A stretch of DNA of 64,000 bases, taken from positions 124,001 through 188,000 of the forward strand of contig JACIWX010000001.1 in NCBI GenBank assembly GCA_014360755.1. Reading direction: 5' to 3'. The DNA is from Chloroflexota bacterium (GTDB taxonomy: Bacteria > Chloroflexota > Anaerolineae > UBA2200). Position numbers and translations under genes: made by a program. Of this stretch, positions 52,247-61,709 are shown piece by piece. Every line of letters starts with the position of its first letter. Position 1 is the stretch's first letter. Under the pieces are notes generated by a model. That model worked only from the letters and a program-made list of their open reading frames with translations, made no database searches and was not told where the DNA came from.

Positions 52247-54931
52247 ATGGCTGATATGCTTTCATCGCAAGCCAGGCATTCGTATCTTCTGGTCATTCTC
52301 CCGGCCCTTTGCTGCCTGGTTATCGGTGCGTCCATTTTCTCAGGCTATTGGCTGGACAGCCAGCACCGCTATATGCAACGGGGCGTGCTCTCTGAAGCGT
52401 TGCCGGCAGTGCAGGCGTATTCTGATCGCTTATATGGCGTGAATGCCTCCCTTGAGCAGTATGCATCAGAGGATGATTTGCAACGGGTTCTGCGCCTAGC
52501 AAAAGAGGGTGGCTTTCATTGGATACGGCAACATTTCCCCTGGGCGGAGATCGAACCATCTCCGGGCGAGTACCATTGGGAGCGCTGGGACCGTATCGTA
52601 GCAGAGGTCGGCCGGCTAGGCCTGGAGCTCATCGCCGTGCTGGATGCCTCCCCCGTATGGGCACGCAGCCCCATAGACAGGGATAACCGCTTTGCTCCAC
52701 CCCAATTTGTAACCACTTATGGCTTATTTGTGCGCGCTTTTGCGCAACGTTACGGCGAGCAAATCACTTATTACGAGATATGGGATCAACCGAACATCTC
52801 ACCCCATTGGGGTGCACGACCAATTGATCCGGCGGAGTATGTGCGCCTTCTGAAAGTAGCCGCCAAAGAATTGAAGCAGTGGGACGCCAATGCCATTGTT
52901 CTCTGTGCGGGCCTTGCTCCAAATGTAGAGAGCGGTGGGCGCAATATGAGCGAAGTGCTCTTTTTGCGCGGTATTTACCAGGCAGGTGGCAAAGGTTATT
53001 TCGATGTGCTGGCTGCCAAGCCATACGGTTTTTGGAGTGGCCCTGAAGATCGGCGGGTTTCCCCCCAAGTGCTCAACTTCTCGCGGTTGATTTTGCTGCG
53101 CGAGGAGATGGTGCGGCATGGAGACAGCGCAGTGCCCATCTGGGCGGTGGAATTTGGTTGGAATGCTCTGCCCAGGGATTGGGAGGGACAACCTTCCCCA
53201 TGGGGCACAGATGAGGTAGCCACACAAACGAGGCGAACGTCGGAGGCAATACAGCGCGCCCGGAAAGAATGGGGCTGGCTGGGGGTGATGTGCTGGGCAC
53301 AGCTTCAGCCAGCGGCCCCTTTGGATGATCCGTTATGGGGCTTTGCCCTGCTCGATCCGGATTTCACGCCCACGCCATTCTATAGCACCCTGCACCAAGC
53401 CATCTATGCACCAGTGAGCAGGATAGGGACAGACAATATTGCTTATTCCTTCAAACTCTTGCTGGTTGCGACGATGGCTTTGCTTGCCTGTGTCGTGTTG
53501 GTGCGTGTATGGCCTGCTTCGCCGTGGAGAGCGTGGCTTTGCTATGGACTGGCTATTTATCAAAGTGCACCCCAGTGGCTGCAGTGGGCACTGCCTGGCT
53601 TGTTACTGGCGGTCTATTATTTCCTGCCCTGGAGCATACCGAGTTTGCTGGCATTGGCTCTTAGCGGTGTGCTCATCTCTTTGCGTTTAGATATCGGTTT
53701 GACTTACTTGGTGTTTTCTATTCCGTTTTTCTTGCGCCCCAAAGCGATTTTAGGCAAGTCCTTTTCCGTCGTTGAAACGCTCACGTTGTTATGCTTTGTG
53801 GTTTGGTTGCTCTCGCAATGGTTTCAGGGATTGGGAAATACGGTGCGCTCTCATTTGCTTCATCTTAAGCATCGGCTGCGCAACTGGTTGCACTCCCTGA
53901 ACGCGATGGATTGGGCTGTTATTGCTTTCTTCTGTGTTGCGGCACTTTCCTTGCTGGTCTCCACGTACCGGGGTGTCAGCATCCGCGAGTTCCGCGTGGT
54001 CATTGTTGAACCGGTATTGCTCTACTTTCTGCTTCGCCAGGTGCCACTGGATGAGAAACAGCATCTACACTTGGTGGATGCATTGCTAATGGCAGGGGTT
54101 GCGATGTCTTTCCTTGGCTTGTATCAGTATTTTATCAGCGGCGACGTCATCGTCGCTGAGGGCGTGCGCCGGGTGCGCGGGATTTACGCCTCACCGAACA
54201 ACCTCAGTTTGCTGCTAGGGCGGATTATCCCCTTTGCGCTCTCCTTTCCCATCGTTGGGAGGGGGTGGAGGCGCCGATGGTATGGTATCAGTTTTTTGCC
54301 ATTAGCGTTTTGCCTATTTCTGACGTACTCGCGAGGAGGATGGTTGCTGAGTTTCCCTGCGGCGGCGCTGACAGTGGGCTTGTTGCGGGGACGGCGCGCT
54401 ACTCTATTTGCCCTTGTTGTCATTGCCCTATGCTTGCTCATGCTCTTGCCTTTGGTTGGTACAGAGCGGGTTGTGTCCCTGTTCAATCTGGAACAAGGCA
54501 CAACCTTCCGCCGCATCAAACTTTGGGAAGCAACCTGGGCGATGATTCGCGATTATCCTATTACGGGTGTAGGACTTGACAATTTCCTCTATCGCTATCC
54601 CGAGTATATGCTGCCAGAGGCTTGGCAAGAGCCAGACTTGTCACATCCGCACAACATTGTATTAGACTATTGGACACGTCTGGGAATCGGTGGCGTGGTA
54701 GTATTGATCTGGCTAGAAGGGGCATTTTTCCGGACAGCGTTGCGCTTGTATCGAGATTTGCCGGATGGCAATGAGCGTGCTATCATTTTGGGGCTAATTG
54801 CCAGTATGGTGGCCATGTTGGCGCATGGCTTGATTGACAACTCCTATTTTCTGGTAGACCTGGCTTTTCTCTTTTTCCTAGGTTTTGGTCTGATACGGGC
54901 GATGGAAGCCAGGTACGCTTCCGCAAATTGA
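52247..54931 (+). CDS. Glycoside-hydrolase-like domain fused to O-antigen ligase/polymerase (Wzy_C/WaaL type)
   Basis: An 894-aa membrane protein. After an N-terminal membrane anchor (VILPALCCLVIGASIFSG), residues about 60-395 form a clan-A (GH5/GH39-like) barrel: GGFHWIRQHFPWAEIEP, YYEIWDQPN and the nucleophile strand IWAVEFGWN. The usual acid/base pair Asn-Glu in WNEPN is Asp-Gln here, so hydrolysis is probably lost. Residues about 410-890 carry some twelve membrane helices and the O-antigen ligase core (RVRGIYASPNNLSLLLG, LFLTYSRGGWLL, ITGVGLDNFLYRYPEY, PHNIVLDYW). The domain may bind glycan for the ligase (inference). Confidence 0.85.
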   Translation: MADMLSSQARHSYLLVILPALCCLVIGASIFSGYWLDSQHRYMQRGVLSEALPAVQAYSDRLYGVNASLEQYASEDDLQRVLRLAKEGGFHWIRQHFPWAEIEPSPGEYHWERWDRIVAEVGRLGLELIAVLDASPVWARSPIDRDNRFAPPQFVTTYGLFVRAFAQRYGEQITYYEIWDQPNISPHWGARPIDPAEYVRLLKVAAKELKQWDANAIVLCAGLAPNVESGGRNMSEVLFLRGIYQAGGKGYFDVLAAKPYGFWSGPEDRRVSPQVLNFSRLILLREEMVRHGDSAVPIWAVEFGWNALPRDWEGQPSPWGTDEVATQTRRTSEAIQRARKEWGWLGVMCWAQLQPAAPLDDPLWGFALLDPDFTPTPFYSTLHQAIYAPVSRIGTDNIAYSFKLLLVATMALLACVVLVRVWPASPWRAWLCYGLAIYQSAPQWLQWALPGLLLAVYYFLPWSIPSLLALALSGVLISLRLDIGLTYLVFSIPFFLRPKAILGKSFSVVETLTLLCFVVWLLSQWFQGLGNTVRSHLLHLKHRLRNWLHSLNAMDWAVIAFFCVAALSLLVSTYRGVSIREFRVVIVEPVLLYFLLRQVPLDEKQHLHLVDALLMAGVAMSFLGLYQYFISGDVIVAEGVRRVRGIYASPNNLSLLLGRIIPFALSFPIVGRGWRRRWYGISFLPLAFCLFLTYSRGGWLLSFPAAALTVGLLRGRRATLFALVVIALCLLMLLPLVGTERVVSLFNLEQGTTFRRIKLWEATWAMIRDYPITGVGLDNFLYRYPEYMLPEAWQEPDLSHPHNIVLDYWTRLGIGGVVVLIWLEGAFFRTALRLYRDLPDGNERAIILGLIASMVAMLAHGLIDNSYFLVDLAFLFFLGFGLIRAMEARYASAN

Positions 54932-54943
54932 GAAGGAGAGTTT

Positions 54944-55681
54944 ATGCGTGACACCAAACAAGTACGGGTGGATGTCGTCATTCCTGTCTATAACGAAGAG
55001 AAAGACTTGGAACGGAGCGTTCATACCTTGCAGCAATTTCTTCGGGAGCATGTGGATTATCAATGGCGTATTGTGATCGCCGACAATGCTTCACGGGATA
55101 GGACTCTGGAAATTGCGCAGGAACTGAGCAAGCGTTACCCGGGCGAGGTTACTTATATCCACTTGGATCAGAAGGGGCGCGGAAGGGCATTGCGCAAAGC
55201 ATGGACAGAGAGCGATGCAGACATTCTCAGTTACATGGATGTAGACCTCTCTACCGATTTGAGTGCATTTCCCCCGTTGATCAACTCCCTCATTGACAGT
55301 GAGTACGATGTGGCGATTGGCTCCCGGCTGAAAAAAGGAGCACAGGTGCAACGTGGGCTGAAGCGCGAAATTATCTCGCGCATCTATAATCTGATTATTA
55401 AACTGATGTTCTGCAACAAGTTCTCGGATGCCCAGTGTGGGTTCAAGGCGGTTACACGCCGGGCGGTGCGCGAGATTGTCCCGTTAATCAAGGATCAGGC
55501 ATGGTTTTTTGATAGCGAGTTGCTCTTGTTGGCTGAACGTCTCGGCTACAAAATCTACGAAGTGCCAGTGAAATGGCGGGATGACCCGGATAGCCGAGTG
55601 AATATCTTGAACACTGCCTGGGAGGACATCAAGGGCCTTTTCCGGGTGCGTTTTAGTCGAGTGGGGAAGAAAACGGGGTAG
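54944..55681 (+). CDS. GT2 family glycosyltransferase (dolichyl/polyprenyl-phosphate sugar synthase-like)
   Basis: A 245-aa GT-A enzyme. [17 protein letters not shown], the DxD-like MDVDLSTDL, and [21 protein letters not shown] are typical of polyprenyl-phosphate glucose or mannose synthases. No C-terminal membrane helices follow. It probably makes a lipid-linked sugar donor for surface glycans. The start follows GAAGGAGAG, 12 bp after the ligase fusion gene, so the genes form an operon. Confidence 0.9.
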   Translation: MRDTKQVRVDVVIPVYNEEKDLERSVHTLQQFLREHVDYQWRIVIADNASRDRTLEIAQELSKRYPGEVTYIHLDQKGRGRALRKAWTESDADILSYMDVDLSTDLSAFPPLINSLIDSEYDVAIGSRLKKGAQVQRGLKREIISRIYNLIIKLMFCNKFSDAQCGFKAVTRRAVREIVPLIKDQAWFFDSELLLLAERLGYKIYEVPVKWRDDPDSRVNILNTAWEDIKGLFRVRFSRVGKKTG

Positions 55682-55691
55682 GCAAGTAGCG

Positions 55692-56633
55692 ATGCGCATT
55701 CTCATCACGGGCGGTGCTGGATTCCTAGGCTCTCACCTTTGTGATCGCTTTTTGAGCGAAGGCCACTATGTGATTGCAATGGACAATCTTATCACGGGCA
55801 GCGTGCGGAATATCGAGCATTTGGCTGGGCATGAGCGCTTTCGTTTTATCAAACAGGATGTCACCGAATACCTCTATATTGAAGGCCCACTGGATGCCAT
55901 TCTGCACTTTGCGTCGCCTGCCAGCCCGATTGATTACCTGCAACTCCCCATTCAGACACTAAAAGTGGGGGCATTGGGCACACACAAGACATTGGGATTG
56001 GCACGGGCTAAGGGGGCGCGTTTCCTCTTGGCTTCCACATCCGAGGTCTATGGCGACCCTGAGGTGCACCCACAGAGGGAAGATTACTGGGGCCATGTCA
56101 ATCCCATTGGCCCACGGGGCGTATACGACGAAGCCAAACGATTTGCAGAGGCTCTGACCATGGCCTACCATCGCTATCACGGTGTAGAAACCCGCATTGC
56201 GCGCATCTTCAATACCTATGGCCCGCGCATGCGCTTGGATGATGGCCGTGCGGTGCCGAATTTCATCGGCCAGGCTCTGCGTGGTGAACCTCTGACGGTG
56301 TATGGCGATGGCTCGCAAACACGCAGTTTCTGTTTCTATTCCGATCTGATTGAGGGCATCTATCTCCTGCTGCAATCGGATTATGCCGAACCGGTCAATC
56401 TAGGCAATCCGACGGAAATGCGGCTTTTGGACTTTGCGCTGCTCATTAACGAGTTGGTAGGCAATAAAGCGGGCATCGTCTACAAGCCACTTCCGGCAGA
56501 TGACCCGAAGAGGCGCCGGCCGGATATTACACGGGCACGGCAAATCTTGGGATGGGAGCCTAAGGTTGGGCTGGAAGAGGGCTTGCGGCAGACGATCGCA
56601 TGGTTTCGACAGGCCCTAAAAGGTTCCTATTGA
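55692..56633 (+). CDS. UDP-glucuronate decarboxylase (UDP-xylose synthase)-type SDR
   Basis: A 313-aa extended short-chain dehydrogenase. NAD-binding GGAGFLG (7-13), [20 protein letters not shown], the signature [20 protein letters not shown], and catalytic Y145/K149 in YDEAKR. This combination marks UXS, which converts UDP-glucuronate to UDP-xylose. Ten bp after the GT2 gene. The product could feed the surface polysaccharide made by the neighbouring genes. Confidence 0.9.
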   Translation: MRILITGGAGFLGSHLCDRFLSEGHYVIAMDNLITGSVRNIEHLAGHERFRFIKQDVTEYLYIEGPLDAILHFASPASPIDYLQLPIQTLKVGALGTHKTLGLARAKGARFLLASTSEVYGDPEVHPQREDYWGHVNPIGPRGVYDEAKRFAEALTMAYHRYHGVETRIARIFNTYGPRMRLDDGRAVPNFIGQALRGEPLTVYGDGSQTRSFCFYSDLIEGIYLLLQSDYAEPVNLGNPTEMRLLDFALLINELVGNKAGIVYKPLPADDPKRRRPDITRARQILGWEPKVGLEEGLRQTIAWFRQALKGSY

Positions 56634-56693
56634 TTGTGCTTTCCTAAGGTCGTCTTATCTGGAATGTTATCTGGAATGCCCGCCACTCTTTGG

Positions 56694-57605
56694 CTAAAAT
56701 AGCCCCTTGCTTCTCTCACCTTGGATAAACGCATGGATCATGGCTGCGGTCTCCTCTGGCTTGCTCATCGGTACGAAATGATCTGCTCCCTCTACCTCTT
56801 TGAACACGCCGTGTGGCAGGAGCCACTGCATCAGCCGCATGGCGCTTTTCCGATATGTATTGGAATACTGGCCACGAAGCACCAGAAGAGGTAGACGAAG
56901 TCGGGGAATATCCAACCACACATCGAGCGGAACGGTTTCGAAGATGCGCGCTTCCCATTCCCGTGGATAGCGCAAATGCACGCTACCACCAGCCTGTTCC
57001 GTGGTTCCGCTGGCGATATAATCGCGCAGGAATACATCCTGCCAGCGAGCAAAGACGGGCGCGGAGCGGTAGGCACGAAACAGGACCTCCCTATTGGGCC
57101 ACTCCATACGCCGCCGCCGTGCGCCAGCAGGGAGGCGCGCCCGTCGGTTGAGGCGCAACAACTTGGCCAGCGCTAAAATAGGAGCGAAGTGTAGCGGCAG
57201 GATGACCGGGTCAATCAACACCAAGGCGCGGAACAGTTCGGGATGAGATACGGCGCAGAACAAGGAAGTGACGGCGCCCAGGGAATGGCCGATGCCTATT
57301 ATGCCGTGCAGGCGCATCTCTCTGAGAAAGCGCGCCAGGTCCTCACCCAGTTCTCGCCAATGGCGAAAGCGGGCTGGGTCTTGATCGCCCCAGAGCGCGC
57401 GGCATTCCATGCCTAGTACATGGAAGTAGGGCGTAAGAAGCCGGATAAATGCATTGTAAGTGCCTGGCGGGAATCCGTTGGCATGGGCAAAATGTGCCAG
57501 AGGACCATGTCCACCCCAATCGAGATAAGGAATCCCGCCAGGCGATTTCTGCAATCCCGCGGGTTGTAGGTGCGAAGATGGCAAAGGCTCATTAGTTGGT
57601 GACAT
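56694..57605 (-). CDS. Alpha/beta hydrolase
   Basis: A 303-aa alpha/beta hydrolase fold protein. Nucleophile elbow GIGHSLGAV, His in VEGADHFVPMSKPEE, and a likely acidic residue near LLVLRGQYSN. A basic cap region is present (RLNRRARLPAGARRRRMEWP). The ATG at 57605 is preferred; a TTG at 57617 overlaps the SIS gene stop. Substrate unknown. It is co-transcribed with the SIS-domain gene. Confidence 0.87.
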   Translation of the reverse strand: MSPTNEPLPSSHLQPAGLQKSPGGIPYLDWGGHGPLAHFAHANGFPPGTYNAFIRLLTPYFHVLGMECRALWGDQDPARFRHWRELGEDLARFLREMRLHGIIGIGHSLGAVTSLFCAVSHPELFRALVLIDPVILPLHFAPILALAKLLRLNRRARLPAGARRRRMEWPNREVLFRAYRSAPVFARWQDVFLRDYIASGTTEQAGGSVHLRYPREWEARIFETVPLDVWLDIPRLRLPLLVLRGQYSNTYRKSAMRLMQWLLPHGVFKEVEGADHFVPMSKPEETAAMIHAFIQGERSKGLF

Positions 57606-57613
57606 CTTGGTGA

Positions 57614-58654
57614 TCAATGCGTGAGGGTTATTTTGCGCAGTCCCCGGGGATGATCGGGGTCATACCCCTTTGCCAGAGTTAAATCGTGGGCTAGCAACTG
57701 TCCAGGGATGACGCAAGTGATTGGCGAAAGCCACTCAGGGACGGTAACCGGCAATTTCAGTGGAGTGACCGCCAAATCCAGGGCTTCACGCTGATCTGAG
57801 ATCGCGATCAATTCTGCTCCCTTGCCATGCAACTCGCGCGCCAAGTTGAGCATGTCTGCATACACCTCGCCAGAAGGGGCGATTAGGATCACGGGGAATC
57901 CTTGTTCCACCACTGCAATAGGGCCATGCATGAAATCGGCGGACGAATAAGCCTCGATGAGGATATAGCTCAGCTCCTTCATCTTTAGTGCAATTTCAAA
58001 GGCCGTGGCATAGTTGTATCCGCGCCCCAGGATCAGGCATGTCTCCATATAGCGATAGCGTTCCACTCGAGACCGCACATCGTTGGCAATGGTCAAGGTT
58101 TTACTTACTGCCTCGGGCAGGTGTTGGATTTGCGCTTTCCTCTGTTCGTCTCCGCTCCAGTAGGCAGCCAGCAATGCCAGTGCGGTGAGTTGTGCAGTGT
58201 ACGTTTTGCTCGCCGCCACGCTCATTTCTTTCCCGGCGTGGCAGATAATGGCGTGCTCAGCAGTGCGTGCCAGCGGTGAATCGGGCTCGTTGGTGATCGC
58301 CAAAGTACAAGCCCCTTGTTGCCTGGCCTCGTTCACCACCGCGATGATGTCCGGTGATTCGCCGGATTGTGAGATGCCGATAACTAGCGCGTCTTTGCCG
58401 GTGTGCGGTGGCGTGTGGTAGATGGTATAGAGCGAGGGGGCAGCAAGGGCAACCGGCAGACGGAGGATGCTGGCAAAAAGGTATTTTCCATACGTGGCGG
58501 CATTATCTGATGTCCCCCGCGCGGCAATAAGGATATAACGGAGCTCACGTTGGCGCAGGCTGTCAGCGATATGGGCGATTGTCCTGCTCTCCTCGTGAAT
58601 CAGCCGCGCGATGACTTCGGGTTGTTGGTGAATCTCATCATAGAGATGGCTCAT
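57614..58654 (-). CDS. SIS-domain aminosugar isomerase/deaminase-like protein
   Basis: A 346-aa protein with two SIS domains, corresponding to the isomerase half of GlmS but without the glutaminase domain (AgaS/FrlB/NagB-II-like). Motifs: ILIAARGTSDNAATYGKYLF, GISQSGESPDIIAV, ILGRGYNYATAFEIALKMKELSYI and AYSSADFMHGPIAVV. Probably acts on a phosphorylated amino sugar (deaminase or isomerase). It resembles the C-terminal half of the glmS gene at the end of the window, so it is a paralogue. Confidence 0.9.
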   Translation of the reverse strand: MSHLYDEIHQQPEVIARLIHEESRTIAHIADSLRQRELRYILIAARGTSDNAATYGKYLFASILRLPVALAAPSLYTIYHTPPHTGKDALVIGISQSGESPDIIAVVNEARQQGACTLAITNEPDSPLARTAEHAIICHAGKEMSVAASKTYTAQLTALALLAAYWSGDEQRKAQIQHLPEAVSKTLTIANDVRSRVERYRYMETCLILGRGYNYATAFEIALKMKELSYILIEAYSSADFMHGPIAVVEQGFPVILIAPSGEVYADMLNLARELHGKGAELIAISDQREALDLAVTPLKLPVTVPEWLSPITCVIPGQLLAHDLTLAKGYDPDHPRGLRKITLTH

Positions 58655-58684
58655 GTGGTCCTCCTGTTGGCTAGTTGGGTTGTG

Positions 58685-58713
58685 TAGACAGGGTCAGCGT
58701 CCTGCTGTATAAT
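58685..58713 (+). promoter_or_regulatory. Promoter of scpA
   Basis: TAGACA (58685-58690) and TATAAT (58708-58713) at 17 bp, about 85 bp upstream of scpA. Near-consensus. Confidence 0.7.
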
Positions 58714-58798
58714 GTTTAATGAAGACCATTTATTAACTCAATTGGTTGGTCTAATCATACTGGTATGTGCGCAATTGCGCAAGTCAGGAGCACTGACT

Positions 58799-59578
58799 AT
58801 GCAGGTCAACCTATCCACAAGCAATGCATTATCCGAAGCGTTCCCCTATCGCGTTAAGTTGGAGGTGTTTGAGGGGCCGCTCGATTTGTTGTTGCACCTC
58901 ATCGAACGGCAAGAGCTGGACATCACCAAAATATCATTGGCAGCGGTGACGGACCAGTACCTCGAATATATCTGCACGCCCGGGCGGGTCAGTGTAGACA
59001 ACTTAGCGGAATTTCTAGTCGTGGCAGCCAAACTTCTGTTGATCAAGTCGCGGGCATTGCTGCCGGCGCCACCTGTGGTAGCCGAAGGGGAGCAGGAGGA
59101 TGTCGGCGATGAGTTAGCGCGGCAATTGCGGGAATATAAGGCGTTTAAGGAGTTGGCGCTGCACCTGCGTGAAAGGGAGGAACTTGGGTTGCGTGCCTAT
59201 TTGCGCCTTTCTGCCCCGCCTCGCCTGGAAAGAAAACTGGATCTACGCGAGGTCTCCCTTGAAGAACTCATTGCTGCTGCCCGTCAGGCTTTTGCCCTGG
59301 AACCGCCTCCGGAACCGGCTGATGCCGTAGTTACACCTCTCACGGTGACCATTGCGGACCGGATTCAGTACATCGATTCTCTGCTGGTTGGAAAGGGGAT
59401 CCTCTATTTTCATGACTTGCTGCGCGAAGCGGGATCCCGCCCAGTGATGATTATTACCTTCTTGGCCCTTTTGGAACTGCTTAAGGCAGGCCGAGTGCAA
59501 GTACAGCAGGAGCGTCTATTCGGCGAAATAGTGGTTTTGCGTGCGGAACCTGCGCAGCCATCCGCGGCTGCGCAGTAG
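58799..59578 (+). CDS. scpA: Segregation and condensation protein A (kleisin)
   Basis: A 259-aa kleisin that links the heads of the SMC dimer in chromosome condensation. N-terminal VFEGPLDLLLHLIERQELDI, LAEFLVVAAKLLLIKSRALLP, and the C-terminal winged helix FHDLLREAGSRPVMIITFLALLELLKAG. Start chosen at the ATG with AGGAG eight bases before it; the frame opens 29 codons earlier. Its 3' end overlaps the convergent VanZ gene by 63 bp. scpB is not in the window. Confidence 0.95.
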   Translation: MQVNLSTSNALSEAFPYRVKLEVFEGPLDLLLHLIERQELDITKISLAAVTDQYLEYICTPGRVSVDNLAEFLVVAAKLLLIKSRALLPAPPVVAEGEQEDVGDELARQLREYKAFKELALHLREREELGLRAYLRLSAPPRLERKLDLREVSLEELIAAARQAFALEPPPEPADAVVTPLTVTIADRIQYIDSLLVGKGILYFHDLLREAGSRPVMIITFLALLELLKAGRVQVQQERLFGEIVVLRAEPAQPSAAAQ

Positions 59579-59953
59579 TCCCCATAGCAGTAGCCCCCCA
59601 CTGATGTCTATCAGGACATCGTACCCATTAGCATGCCTTCCTGGCACAAATGCCTGGTGCACTTCGTCGCTGATAGCATAAACTGCCGTTGCCAACAACG
59701 AGATGCGCATAGCCCGCTCTAGATTGTTCTGGCTGTGGTGAAAGGCGCGCACGAGCAGTATATAGAGCAGAGTGTACTCAGTAACGTGTGCCAGCTTTTT
59801 CAGTAAAGCATCTATGCGCGGCCCCGGCGCTTGAGGTAGACGCGGTTGGGAGGACACGTAGAAGATCAGAGCCATAAGCAACAGTGGTGGTAGCCAATAC
59901 CATAGCCAAATAAGGATTTTCTGTGTTAGACGCGAGTGCGTTGAATCAGGCAT
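59516..59953 (-). CDS. VanZ-like family membrane protein
   Basis: A 145-aa protein with four hydrophobic segments. FYVSSQPRLP, KLAHVTEYTLLYILLVRA and YAISDEVHQAFVPGRHANGYDVLIDISGGLLG-type segment match the VanZ family (teicoplanin resistance relative, mostly unknown function). It starts 10 bp after the GT4 stop on the same strand. Confidence 0.85.
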   Translation of the reverse strand: MPDSTHSRLTQKILIWLWYWLPPLLLMALIFYVSSQPRLPQAPGPRIDALLKKLAHVTEYTLLYILLVRAFHHSQNNLERAMRISLLATAVYAISDEVHQAFVPGRHANGYDVLIDISGGLLLWGLLRSRGWLRRFRTQNHYFAE

Positions 59954-59963
59954 CGGTTTTTTC

Positions 59964-61205
59964 CTAGCAGAGGGATGATGCAGCAGCCTTGTTATGGATG
60001 CTGGTTCCTGGCTCTTGAGATTGATAGGCTCTTTCTGCCCGTTCGGCTAGCTTGTGCCAAGCAAATGCGTTTCGCATACGTGCTTGGGCTGCTTTGCCAA
60101 GGCGCCTGGCTAAATCCGGATCGCGCAGCAATTGCACTACGGCATCTACAAAGTGCTCCGTCTCGTCAGGGGCGACCAATAGGCCGGAGATGCCATGCTC
60201 AATGTATTCCGCATTCTGTCCCACGTTATCAGCGACCACTGGCACTCCCGCAGCCAGCAAGTCTATCAACTTCACGGCGCATTTGGTGCGGTTGATCAGC
60301 GTGTCATCAAAGGGGTAGATAGCTACCTTTGCCAGGGCGAAGTAGGCGGGTAGTTGCTCCGGCGGCACCCACCCTGCATAAGCAATATATGGTGCCAATC
60401 CCTGCTCACGGGCCATTGCCAACAACTGCTCTTCTTCGCCAAAAAGACCTTTGCCCACGATAAGCCAGCGCGTCTCAGGTGCCTTTGCGAGCACGCCTTG
60501 GATAATTGCCAGCACGCGCTCCAAGCGGTACTCAAAGAAACGAGTGTAGAGCAATGCTATCGGGGCATTGCCAAACCCATATTGTTCACGCAGGGCAGCG
60601 ATTTTATGCGCAGCCACACTATGCTCCTCCGGCCACCAGCCGTTTGGGAGGTAATGTACCCTCGTTGGAGGTACGCCCAGGCTCCAGACGATCGTCTCCA
60701 GTGCCCGGCTGGCCACTGTCACGGCATCGCAGTGGGTGAGGCCCCACCGCTCTTGCCAAGCGAAGAAGCGCTTTTGGACCCAGGAATATTGTCCTAATTC
60801 GTTCCAGCCGCCAGGTCCTTCCCAATCATCCGTGTCGACCACCAGCCTAACTTGCGTTTGCCCCATGCGCTTCCATTGCCATAGAGCCCAAGCCGCCAGG
60901 CCAGCGTAGGATTTGGGCTTAAAACAGTGGATGACAGCGGGGTTGTGCTTCAGGGCGCTGTGCAACAGGCGCCAGGTGAGCAATAGATGTTGCAAGAGGG
61001 GCAAGCGTGCCGGTAGCAAGACATTGCGCACATAAACCCCATCTTCTATCCACTCTTTTCCCGCGTCTTGGGGTTTATCCCACGGCGGCAGGAGCATCAC
61101 GACCTGATGCCCGCGTGCTGCCAGGGCCTTGCCGAGGGGCAATGCCCGCACTGCCATCGTACGCTTCGGTTCCATGGCAAAGGGGCCAACGAAGACGATC
61201 CTCAT
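59964..61205 (-). CDS. Glycosyltransferase (GT4-like, GT-B fold)
   Basis: A 413-aa retaining glycosyltransferase. An N-terminal Rossmann domain begins MRIVFVGPFAMEPKRT. The C-terminal nucleotide-sugar site has VGKGLFGEEEQL, IAYAGWVPPEQLPAYFALAKVAIYPF, and KLIDLLAAGVPVVADNVGQNAEYI. Acceptor unknown; probably surface glycan. The ATG at 61205 is the natural start. A TATAAT lies only 6 nt upstream, so the transcript may begin at the start codon itself (leaderless). Confidence 0.9.
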   Translation of the reverse strand: MRIVFVGPFAMEPKRTMAVRALPLGKALAARGHQVVMLLPPWDKPQDAGKEWIEDGVYVRNVLLPARLPLLQHLLLTWRLLHSALKHNPAVIHCFKPKSYAGLAAWALWQWKRMGQTQVRLVVDTDDWEGPGGWNELGQYSWVQKRFFAWQERWGLTHCDAVTVASRALETIVWSLGVPPTRVHYLPNGWWPEEHSVAAHKIAALREQYGFGNAPIALLYTRFFEYRLERVLAIIQGVLAKAPETRWLIVGKGLFGEEEQLLAMAREQGLAPYIAYAGWVPPEQLPAYFALAKVAIYPFDDTLINRTKCAVKLIDLLAAGVPVVADNVGQNAEYIEHGISGLLVAPDETEHFVDAVVQLLRDPDLARRLGKAAQARMRNAFAWHKLAERAERAYQSQEPGTSIHNKAAASSLC

Positions 61206-61709
61206 AGTGTTATTATACCCTTGCTCTTTCTCCTGCTCCAAATAGGCATCGCGTTTGGGCGTAGTGCAACTTCCGAGCAAGAAATCTCTTGCATCGTCTC
61301 AGGCAGATAAAAAGCAGCAAGTCTAGCCAAGAACCAATCGCTGTCAGCGAATTTGGGGAGCGGATTCGCTCCTTAAGTAGACGGGGCTATCTTATACCTG
61401 GCGTGGACTGTGGTCCACGCCGAGCGTGAGAGGCGGTGAAACGCCTTTTCAGAGCGCACAGAGGTCACAGAGACAAATCCTAATGAATAATGACCAATGA
61501 CCAAAATCTTCGTATCTTTGTGGTGAAGCATTTAGGTGGACACAGTCCGCCGCCACACTTATCCATATTTTCCCCAAACTGAACTGCACTCTTGCGCTTG
61601 CCAGACATGGGAATGTGGGGCATAATGTGCCCTGGAGTGTAGGATCGAGGGAGATAGGCATTGCGTGAGGCATGGGAAACGGGGATGGTCAAAAGGAGCG
61701 GGAGATTTC
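61206..61709. repeat. 504-bp intergenic region with palindromes and short tandem repeats
   Basis: No gene is seen. Contents: the TATAAT box for the GT4 gene (61212-61217, minus); alternative hairpins AGCGAAT/ATTCGCT (61346-61352 and 61364-61370) and GGAGCG/CGCTCC (61357-61362 and 61367-61372); a perfect 9-bp stem GGCGTGGAC/GTCCACGCC with TGTG loop (61400-61421); AATGACC twice in tandem near 61486-61500; and CACAGAGGTCACAGAG near 61459. These look like degenerate dispersed repeats. Confidence 0.55.

Noticed and set aside
57614-58654. Call as a second GlmS
   Set aside because: No glutaminase domain or N-terminal Cys is present and the upstream frame is closed, so it cannot use glutamine.
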